Shown here one piece after another: positions 7,708 to 13,713 of a stretch of 20,690 nt of DNA. A program made the translations under genes and the position numbers. The notes beneath the pieces are model-generated. The model was not told the origin of the DNA. It saw only the letters and a list, made by a program, of their open reading frames with translations, and did not search any database. The stretch is taken from positions 1-20,690 of the forward strand of contig CAKQPR010000028.1 of the NCBI GenBank assembly GCA_934270565.1. The letters are read 5' to 3'. Position 1 is the stretch's first letter, and each line of letters starts with the position of its first letter. The DNA comes from an uncultured Clostridia bacterium. GTDB lineage: Bacteria > Bacillota > Clostridia > Christensenellales > Pumilibacteraceae.

Positions 7708-8567
7708 TCGCGCCCGACTGGAAAGATTACGAGGTAATCGCGGCGGGCGGCGGCGAAAAGCTCGAGCGCTGGGGCGGAATTTATCTCTTAAGACCCGATC
7801 CGCAAGCGATCTGGGCGGCTCCGTTCGACCTTAGCAAGTACCCCAAACTTCACGCGCGATACCTTCGCGCAAGCGACGGCGGCGGAAAATGGCAGGTTTT
7901 CCGCAATATGCCCGAAGAATGGACGATCGGCTGGCGCGACTGCAAATTCTTCATCAAGCCCATGGGCTTCAAGCACACCGGACTTTTCCCCGAACAGGCT
8001 TATAACTGGGACCGAATGGGAAAAATCGTCGAGGAAAGCGGCAAACGGCTCAACGTTCTCAACCTATTCGGCTACACCGGCGGCGCGAGCGTTGCGCTCG
8101 CAAAGCGCGGCGCGTTCGTCACTCATGTAGACGCGGCGAAAGGTATGGTAGACAGATGCCGCCAGAACGCTAAAATTTCGGGCGTTCCCGACGACGGAAT
8201 CCGCTACATCGTGGATGACTGCAAAAAGTTCGTTCAGCGCGAAATCAAACGAGGCAAGCGTTACGACGCCGTGCTTATGGACCCGCCGTCCTACGGCAGA
8301 GGCCCGTCCGGCGAAACGTGGAAGCTCGAGGACAGCCTTTTCGAGCTCGTCGGGCTCGTTACAGAAGTACTCGACGATCCGCGATTCTTCCTCATCAACA
8401 GCTACACCACGGGGCTCCAACCCACCGTTATCAAAAATATCCTTTCCCTCGCGCTTCACGGCGCCCGCGGCTCCCTCGACGCTTACGAGCTCTGTCTCCC
8501 CGTCACCGACGAGTCGAAAGGGAAGGTGGAATTGCCTTGTGGTTGCTCCGCAATCTTTTTCGCTTGA
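7704..8567 (+). CDS. Class I SAM-dependent methyltransferase, RlmI/RlmL-like
   Basis: This encodes a 287-residue methyltransferase of the kind that modifies rRNA bases. The Rossmann-fold SAM-binding loop is NLFGYTGGAS (residues 120-129), followed by an acidic residue at the end of strand 2 (D143). The catalytic-loop motif DPPSYG (193-198) is typical of the RlmI/RlmK-type branch. The N-terminal 100 residues include a small beta-rich segment (KFFIKPMGFKHTGLFPEQ) that is conserved in the family. The start overlaps the ileS stop by four bases (ATGA), implying translational coupling and one operon with ileS. Substrate cannot be decided from sequence; 23S rRNA is the usual target of relatives. A family B structured repeat begins 15 bases after the stop. 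Confidence 0.82.
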   Translation: MIAPDWKDYEVIAAGGGEKLERWGGIYLLRPDPQAIWAAPFDLSKYPKLHARYLRASDGGGKWQVFRNMPEEWTIGWRDCKFFIKPMGFKHTGLFPEQAYNWDRMGKIVEESGKRLNVLNLFGYTGGASVALAKRGAFVTHVDAAKGMVDRCRQNAKISGVPDDGIRYIVDDCKKFVQREIKRGKRYDAVLMDPPSYGRGPSGETWKLEDSLFELVGLVTEVLDDPRFFLINSYTTGLQPTVIKNILSLALHGARGSLDAYELCLPVTDESKGKVELPCGCSAIFFA

Positions 8568-8582
8568 TCTTTTGGCGGTGAC

Positions 8583-8684
8583 TTTTCGCGAAATGCGTTG
8601 TTAAACGTCGGATAACCGAGGCTCGCCGTACTAAATGTACTGTCTCGCCTCGCTTACCTCGTTTGCCTCGCATTTCATCGAAAA
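8583..8684 (+). repeat. Family B structured repeat, copy 3 (behind the methyltransferase gene)
   Basis: Arms TTTTCG and CGAAAA enclose the same C/AT internal loop as the copy behind rnr. The next stem is different but complementary: GAAATGCG (8590-8597) pairs with CGCATTTC (8669-8676). CGAGGC (8617-8622) pairs with GCCTCG (8647-8652), and the tip is GTAC-TAAAT-GTAC (8628-8640). Confidence 0.7.
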
Positions 8685-8777
8685 TTCCCTCGCCAAAACC
8701 GAACTTAGCGTACGCCTCGCGTTTTTCACCTTGATTGCCTTGCATAACGAAAAAATCTCTGCGCGAAATGCGGTGAC

Positions 8778-8881
8778 TTTTCGCGAACTGATTTGAAAAC
8801 TCGCCCGATCGTAAAGCCTCGCCGTACCTGTAGTACTGTCTCGCCTCGCTTACCTCGTTTGCCTCGCATTTCATCGAAAAT
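8778..8881 (+). repeat. Family B structured repeat, copy 4 (decayed arms)
   Basis: This is a second tandem copy: 8771-8894 matches 8576-8698 at an offset of about 195 bases. The tip GTAC-CTGTA-GTAC and the right half are conserved. The left arm reads GAACTG instead of GAAATG, and the CGAGGC stem is replaced, so pairing is lost in this copy. Confidence 0.65.
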
Positions 8882-8956
8882 TCCCTCGCCAAAAACGCAC
8901 ATACGAAATGCTGTGGTTTTTCGCGAACTGCAAATACCGCGAAGCGGACTTATTAA

Positions 8957-9194
8957 GGCCCCTTTGTGTAAAGGGGGCTCCCACCGCAGGTGGGTGGGGG
9001 ATTGTAAAGTTGCTGTGCGAATTACAGTTTCGTTTTAACAATCCTACCGACACTTGCTTGGCTTACGCCTACGCTTCGTGCCAACCCCCGGCTCGTAGCA
9101 TAGCTACTTCGCCGCTTTGGCTAAAAACAGTCGCCTGAGGACTGTTTTTACGGTGCTTCGCACCGCCGCGTCGCGCCCTTTACACAAGGGAGGC
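8957..9194. mobile_element. Possible MITE-like element with terminal inverted repeats
   Basis: The ends at 8957-8978 and 9173-9194 are inverted repeats, matching at 18 of 22 positions and sharing the core CTTGTGTAAAGGG or CTTTGTGTAAAGGG. The 238-bp interior has no gene. It contains strong hairpins: TAAAAACAGTC/GACTGTTTTTA (9122-9132 with 9140-9150) and CGGTG-CTTCG-CACCG (9151-9165). No target-site duplication was verified, and no transposase is present. Confidence 0.45.
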
Positions 9195-9256
9195 AAGATA
9201 TTGTCCGCCTGCGGCGGAATTGTTCATTCGTAAGAAAAAAGCGTTCCGCTTGGTTG

Positions 9257-9358
9257 GCGGCGGTCCGAGGGCGAACCGCCCTACCGTCGGCCACGCCGAC
9301 ATATAAGGTCGAAAACGATATAACAGTATCGTTTTCGGATGACTTCCGTTGGGCTCCG
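9257..9358 (+). repeat. Family C repeat, copy 2
   Basis: This is closely similar to 245-346. The hairpins GGCGGT/ACCGCC and GTCGGC-CAC-GCCGAC are both intact. Confidence 0.7.
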
Positions 9359-9418
9359 CTTACGGCTTGCGCCGTTTCGCTTCGGTCGAAACAACATTAA
9401 AAACCGTCCGCTAATGTC

Positions 9419-9483
9419 TTCCCCCCCCTTGGGGGAAGGTGGCACGAGTGTGAGCGTCAGCGATCCGAGTGACGAATGAGGGG
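9419..9483. repeat. C-run hairpin repeat
   Basis: A C/G-run palindrome (CTTCCCCC...GGGGGAAG) is followed by GGTGGCACGAGTGTGAGCG and CCGAGTGACGAATGAGGGG. It has the look of the dispersed non-coding repeats common in gut Clostridia. Only one copy lies in this window. Confidence 0.4.
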
Positions 9484-9550
9484 AATAGACCTTATTAGGT
9501 AGGGGCGTTCCTCGTCCGCCCGCAAACCGTGCGTAACGCTCTGTCGCCCC

Positions 9551-9589
9551 GTCATCTCGAGCGCAGCCGAGAGATCTCGCGGGAGCGAA
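9551..9589 (+). repeat. Family A hairpin repeat, copy 3 (ATCTC/GAGAT type)
   Basis: ATCTC (9554-9558) pairs with GAGAT (9571-9575), a third stem version, with the same tail TCTCGCGGGAGCGAA. Confidence 0.75.
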
Positions 9590-9630
9590 CACGGACGATG
9601 CGGAACGGTACTACCCCAAACACCCGCCGG

Positions 9631-9799
9631 CGGTGGCTCACCGCCCCCGCAGTAGAAACGTAACCACTCGTACACGAACACCCCAAATACTTGCCTGCGC
9701 GGGCTCCGCGCCCTGCGGTGGCTCACCGCCCCTGTAGCAGAAACGTAACCACTCGTACACGAAACACCGAAAATACTTGCCGGTACGGGCTCAGTGCCT
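9631..9799 (+). repeat. Tandem 85-base repeat upstream of the pseudouridine synthase gene
   Basis: Two direct copies (9631-9715 and 9716-9799) share CGGTGGCTCACCGCCCC, then AGAAACGTAACCACTCGTAC, then AAATACTTGCC. Each begins with the small hairpin CGGTG-GCT-CACCG. The second copy ends about 10 bases before the ribosome binding site. Confidence 0.7.
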
Positions 9800-9819
9800 C
9801 GCCGCCGTAAGGAGAAACT

Positions 9820-10539
9820 ATGAACGAAGAAAAACTGACGGTTTTATACGAAGACAATCAGATAATCGTCGTACTCAAACCCCAGAACGTCCCCACGCAG
9901 GGCGACAGTTCGGGCGACGAAAGTCTGCTTGACGTAGTAAAAGCATACGTCAAAGAAAAATACAACAAGCCGGGCGAAGCTTATATCGGGCTTGTGCATC
10001 GTCTCGACCGACCGACGGGCGGGGTAATGGTATTCGCCCGCACGTCCAAAGCCGCCGAGCGCCTTTGCGAGCAGATAAAGAACGGCGAGTTCGAAAAGCG
10101 TTATCTCGCGGTAGTGGTCGGCACGCCGCGCGACCGTCAGGCACGGCTTGTGAATTACCTCAAAAAGGACGAAAAGACAAACACCGTCGTTACCGTTCCC
10201 GCCGCAATCGAGGGCGCGAAACGAGCCGAGCTCGTATATAAAGTTCTCGAAACCGAATCGCGCGTTTCGCTCGTGGATATAAAGCTTCTCACGGGAAGAT
10301 CGCATCAGGCGCGCGTTCAGATGAAGAGTATCGGCAATCCGATTTTCGGCGACGCACGATATGGCGGCGACTCGCTCGCAAAGGGTTACAATCTTGCGCT
10401 CTGGGCGTACGAGCTTCGGTTCTATCACCCCGTGACGAAAGTGCCGATGGTGTTTATGGCGTACCCGCCGCTTGACAAAACGCCGTGGAATTTGTTTGCA
10501 ATCGAACGACACGTCAGGCTTGTAGCCCCGCGCTCGTAA
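9820..10539 (+). CDS. RluA-family pseudouridine synthase
   Basis: This encodes a 239-residue enzyme that isomerises uridine to pseudouridine in rRNA or tRNA. The RluA signature HRLDRPTGG is at residues 60-68, with the catalytic aspartate at D63. Further family motifs are EDNQIIVVLKPQNVPTQG near the N-terminus, EKRYLAVVVG in the middle and LLTGRSHQARVQMKSIGNPI. The last covers the conserved T-G-R-x-HQ-R-Q segment. There is no N-terminal S4 domain, so it resembles the short RluA/RluC-like members. ATG 9820 is preceded by AAGGAG (9809-9814). galT follows after 31 bases, suggesting one transcript despite unrelated functions. The target uridine cannot be told from the sequence. Confidence 0.9.
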   Translation: MNEEKLTVLYEDNQIIVVLKPQNVPTQGDSSGDESLLDVVKAYVKEKYNKPGEAYIGLVHRLDRPTGGVMVFARTSKAAERLCEQIKNGEFEKRYLAVVVGTPRDRQARLVNYLKKDEKTNTVVTVPAAIEGAKRAELVYKVLETESRVSLVDIKLLTGRSHQARVQMKSIGNPIFGDARYGGDSLAKGYNLALWAYELRFYHPVTKVPMVFMAYPPLDKTPWNLFAIERHVRLVAPRS

Positions 10540-10570
10540 GAAAATAAAACCGTAAAAGGAGAGAAACGGA

Positions 10571-12088
10571 ATGATTATTTATTCGCAAATCGAGCAGCTG
10601 CTCGTGTACGCGCAAGCGCACTTACTTCTGGACGACCTCGACGTAATTTACGTTCGCAATCGCCTTCTCGACAAGCTCGGGCTGGACGAGTACGTTCAGT
10701 ACGAAGTGGACGAGGACAAGATCGAGGATATGACCTGCCCCGACGAAGTTCTCAATCCCATCGTAGATTACGCGATCGCAAACGGAATCATAACCGAAGC
10801 CGACCGCGAAAAGTTCGGCAACGACGTTATGGATATGGTAAGCCTTCGCCCGAGCGAAGTAGTCGATATGTTCGACAGCCTCTACGAGACTTCGCCCGCA
10901 AAGGCGTTCGACTGGCTGCACGATTACGGCATCAAGAACGACTATATCAAAGCGACGAAGATCGCCCGCAACAAGCACTGGGAAGCGAAATCTACCAAGG
11001 GCAAGCTCGAAATCACCATCAACCTTTCGAAGCCCGAGAAGAACAATAAGGACACCGCAAAGCTTCTCACCGCTAAAAAGTCCTCGTATCCGTCCTGCAT
11101 GATCTGCGCGGAAAACGAAGGTTACGCGGGTCATGGGGTGTTCCGTCAGAACCTCCGCACCATACCTTTGACGCTCGGCGGCGAAGAGTGGTTCTGGCAG
11201 TTCTCGCCGTATGCGTATTTCAATCAGCACGGTATCGCGATCAACCGCGAGCACACGCCGATGAAAGTCGTACCGCAGACGATTGTCAAGCTCCTCGATT
11301 TCGTGGATTACAACCCCAACTATTTCATCGGTTGCAACGCCGCGCTTCCCATCGTCGGCGGCTCGATCCTCACGCACGACCATTTTCAGGGCGGGCTCAA
11401 GCTCCTTCCCATGCACAAAGCCCCCGTGCTTACCGCGTTCAGGAGCAAGGAATATCCGTATGTAAATATCGGAATTCTCGACTGGTACAATTCGGTTATC
11501 CGCCTTACCTCGGACAGCCGCAAAACGCTCGAAGAGCTTGCCGGCAAGATCGTCGAAGCTTGGAAAACCTATTCGGACGAGAGCGTGGGCGTAATCGCGA
11601 ACGACGGTGAGCCGCATAACGCGATCACCCCGATCGCGCGCAAAGCGGACGGCAAATACGTCGTCGAGCTTATTCTCCGCAACAACCGCACTTCCGAAGA
11701 GTACCTCGACGGAATTTTCCACGTTCACCCCGAAAACCAGAATATCAAGAGCGAAGCGATCGGTCTTATCGAAGCGATGGGCTTGTTCATTCTTCCCGCG
11801 CGCCTCGATCGCCAGCTTGCCGAAGTCGAGCAGTACGTAAGCCGCGCCGTCAAGTATAACGGCGTAGATTCGCTCGCCGACGATATGAAGATTCACGCGC
11901 CGATGATTGAAAAACTTATGAAGGAAAACGGCAAATGCTCCGCGGTGGAAGCGACTCTTGCCGTCAAGGACGAAATCAACCGCGTTTGCGAGGATATCCT
12001 CGATAACACCGCCGTGTTCAAAAAGGACGAAGCGGGTTACGCGGCGTTCGTTCGCTTCCTTGCCTCGCTCGGCATCGAAGAGAAATAA
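10571..12088 (+). CDS. galT: UDP-glucose--hexose-1-phosphate uridylyltransferase, class II
   Basis: This encodes a 505-residue Leloir-pathway enzyme that exchanges UMP between UDP-glucose and galactose-1-phosphate. Its length and the motif SYPSCMICAENEGYAGHG fit the long class II GalT of Bacillota rather than the roughly 350-residue E. coli type. The HIT-like active site is H269-D-H271 in THDHFQGG, the histidine pair used for the uridylyl-enzyme intermediate. The first 140 residues are the class-specific N-terminal helical region. The ribosome binding site AAGGAGA lies 9 bases before ATG 10571. It follows the pseudouridine synthase gene closely and ends at a strong terminator. galK and galE are not in this window, so regulation by galactose cannot be assessed. 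Confidence 0.93.
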   Translation: MIIYSQIEQLLVYAQAHLLLDDLDVIYVRNRLLDKLGLDEYVQYEVDEDKIEDMTCPDEVLNPIVDYAIANGIITEADREKFGNDVMDMVSLRPSEVVDMFDSLYETSPAKAFDWLHDYGIKNDYIKATKIARNKHWEAKSTKGKLEITINLSKPEKNNKDTAKLLTAKKSSYPSCMICAENEGYAGHGVFRQNLRTIPLTLGGEEWFWQFSPYAYFNQHGIAINREHTPMKVVPQTIVKLLDFVDYNPNYFIGCNAALPIVGGSILTHDHFQGGLKLLPMHKAPVLTAFRSKEYPYVNIGILDWYNSVIRLTSDSRKTLEELAGKIVEAWKTYSDESVGVIANDGEPHNAITPIARKADGKYVVELILRNNRTSEEYLDGIFHVHPENQNIKSEAIGLIEAMGLFILPARLDRQLAEVEQYVSRAVKYNGVDSLADDMKIHAPMIEKLMKENGKCSAVEATLAVKDEINRVCEDILDNTAVFKKDEAGYAAFVRFLASLGIEEK

Positions 12089-12126
12089 AACGCCGTCGTG
12101 TAGCGAAAAAACAGCTTAAATTCAAT

Positions 12127-12164
12127 AAAGCCGATCGGATTTACCGTAATCCGGTCGGCTTTTG
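12127..12164 (+). terminator. Rho-independent terminator of galT
   Basis: AGCCGATCGGATT (12129-12141) pairs with AATCCGGTCGGCT (12148-12160) over 13 base pairs with one G-U and a 6-base loop, followed by TTTT. Confidence 0.9.
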
Positions 12165-12241
12165 TCATGGAAATCCGCGGTATTCGGAACGGCGTAAAGG
12201 CGGCGAAGAAAAACCGTATCCCGCGTGTTTTCGTAATTCGT

Positions 12242-12270
12242 CACCCGCGCCGCCTCGCGCGCATACGATG
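12242..12270 (+). promoter_or_regulatory. Candidate mother-cell (sigma-K-like) promoter of the collagen-like gene
   Basis: CACC (12242-12245), then 16 bases, then CATACGATG (12262-12270) resembles the sigma-K pattern ACC-N16/17-CATAnnnTA, with one mismatch at the last base. No sigma-A-like promoter was seen in the 140-base gap. The predicted leader is about 30 nt. Short matches like this occur by chance, so it is only a candidate. Confidence 0.3.
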
Positions 12271-12305
12271 AAGTAGGTGAATACACCGAAAAGCGAGGTA
12301 AGAAA

Positions 12306-13628
12306 ATGTTCGATTTATTCAACAACAGAAGGGGGTGCGGCTGTAACCGCCGCCCCGACGAGGAGAGACAATGCGACTGCAATCGCCGCCCAGACGACGG
12401 GCAATGCGGTTGCGGCTGTCGTCCGCGTCCGTGCCCGCCGCCTCAGCCGCCGCGTCCGCCTTTGCCGCCGTCGCCGCCCGTACCTGTTCCCGTCCCGGGA
12501 CCGACGGGCCCAACAGGTCCGACAGGCCCGCAAGGCGCGATCGGACCTACAGGTCCGCAAGGCGTTCAGGGACTTCAGGGAATTCAGGGCGTAGCCGGCG
12601 CAACGGGCGCAACGGGCGCAACCGGACCGACAGGGCCTACCGGTCCCACGGGCGCGACAGGTGCAACCGGCGCAACAGGGGCGACAGGACCTACCGGACC
12701 TGCGGGTGCTACAGGCGCAACGGGCGCAACGGGAGCAACCGGACCGACCGGACCTGCTGGAGCAACGGGAGCAACAGGCGCAACGGGAGCAGACGGAGCA
12801 ACGGGACCCACGGGACCAACCGGCCCCACGGGCGCTACGGGCGCAGAAGGGGCAACCGGACCCACGGGACCGACCGGACCTGCGGGCGCGACAGGCGCAA
12901 CAGGAGCAGACGGAGCAACAGGACCGACGGGTCCTACCGGACCTGCGGGAGCAACGGGAGCTACGGGAGCAGACGGGGCAACCGGACCCACGGGACCGAC
13001 CGGACCTGCGGGAGCAACGGGAGCAACGGGAGCGGACGGAGCGACAGGGCCCACCGGACCGACCGGACCTGCGGGCGCGACAGGCGCGACGGGAGCAGAT
13101 GGAGCAACAGGGCCTACCGGACCTACGGGCGCTACGGGCGCGACGGGAGCAACCGGACCTACGGGACCCACCGGACCCACGGGCGCAACAGGCGCAACGG
13201 GAGCGGACGGAGCAACCGGACCCACCGGACCGACCGGACCTGCGGGCGCTGCAGGCGCAACGGGAGCGGACGGAGCAACAGGACCTACCGGACCGACCGG
13301 ACCTGCGGGCGCTGCAGGCGCAACGGGAGCGGACGGAGCAACAGGACCTACCGGACCGACCGGACCTGCGGGAGCTACAGGTGCAACGGGAGCGGACGGA
13401 GCAACAGGACCTACCGGACCTACGGGTCCTACCGGATTGACGGGGGCAACCGGACTTACCGGCGAAACGGGCGCGACAGGACCGACGGGGCCGACCGGAC
13501 CCACAGGACCTGCGGGAACGGTGACGGCGGGCGCGGCGGTAACGGACGCTACGAGTACGGACGACGTCGTAACGCAGTTCAACGCGCTTCTCGCATCGCT
13601 TCGCGCGGCGGGGCTCATAGCGACCTGA
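12306..13628 (+). CDS. Collagen-like repeat protein with cysteine-rich N-terminus
   Basis: This encodes a 440-residue structural protein. Residues 1-43 carry eight cysteines (11, 13, 23, 25, 34, 36, 38, 43) in CxC pairs, with CNRRPD repeated. A proline-rich linker follows (44-64). Residues 65-404 are about 113 uninterrupted Gly-X-Y triplets dominated by GAT, GPT, GPA and GAD; much of this is a 7-triplet (63-base) unit repeated in tandem. The last 36 residues (DDVVTQFNALLASLRAAGLI) form a predicted amphipathic helix, resembling the short C-termini of other clostridial collagen-like proteins. No signal peptide, LPXTG or transmembrane helix is visible. That fits assembly from the mother cell onto a spore surface (BclA-like role, without the large BclA head domain), but this is inference. 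ATG 12306 is preceded by GAGGT at 12295-12299. Confidence 0.85.
   Translation: MFDLFNNRRGCGCNRRPDEERQCDCNRRPDDGQCGCGCRPRPCPPPQPPRPPLPPSPPVPVPVPGPTGPTGPTGPQGAIGPTGPQGVQGLQGIQGVAGATGATGATGPTGPTGPTGATGATGATGATGPTGPAGATGATGATGATGPTGPAGATGATGATGADGATGPTGPTGPTGATGAEGATGPTGPTGPAGATGATGADGATGPTGPTGPAGATGATGADGATGPTGPTGPAGATGATGADGATGPTGPTGPAGATGATGADGATGPTGPTGATGATGATGPTGPTGPTGATGATGADGATGPTGPTGPAGAAGATGADGATGPTGPTGPAGAAGATGADGATGPTGPTGPAGATGATGADGATGPTGPTGPTGLTGATGLTGETGATGPTGPTGPTGPAGTVTAGAAVTDATSTDDVVTQFNALLASLRAAGLIAT
12498..13517 (+). repeat. Tandem Gly-X-Y coding repeat
   Basis: This is a 9-base periodic sequence with a 63-base higher-order unit encoding GAT-GAT-GAD-GAT-GPT-GPT-GPA, in about eight copies with mostly synonymous differences. 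Such DNA is prone to copy-number change by slippage, and it produces long open frames on both strands that are not genes. Confidence 0.9.
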
Positions 13629-13629
13629 C

Positions 13630-13670
13630 GAAAAAAAGAACGGTTGTTCCTTTTCGGAACAACCGTTCTT
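13630..13670. terminator. Bidirectional terminator between the collagen-like gene and clpB
   Basis: A perfect 15-bp stem AAGAACGGTTGTTCC (13636-13650) / GGAACAACCGTTCTT (13656-13670) has the loop TTTTC. The A-run at 13631-13637 gives a strong U-tract on the minus strand, so it terminates clpB best. On the plus strand the tract is short (CTTG). Confidence 0.9.
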
Positions 13671-13713
13671 GTCGTAGAAACGTTTACGCGTGTACGGGTT
13701 TTGATATCAGGGT

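Larger units (their letters stand above)
8568..9808. other. Repeat island between the methyltransferase and pseudouridine synthase genes
   Basis: No gene is supported in this 1.2-kb stretch; the open frames here are short and run through repeats. In order it holds two tandem family B copies (8583-8684, 8778-8881) and a 238-bp element with 22-base terminal inverted repeats (8957-9194). It then holds family C copy 2 (9257-9358), a C-run hairpin repeat (9419-9483), family A copy 3 (9551-9589), and a tandem 85-base repeat (9631-9799) that reaches almost to the ribosome binding site of the next gene. Confidence 0.7.

Noticed and set aside
8503..9138. Several 60-130-codon open frames in the 8.5-9.1 kb repeat island
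   Set aside because: They span inverted and tandem repeats on both strands and lack ribosome binding sites or recognisable domains.
12498..13517. Possible CRISPR array or satellite
   Set aside because: There are no unique spacers; the repeats are continuous, in frame and encode Gly-X-Y triplets.
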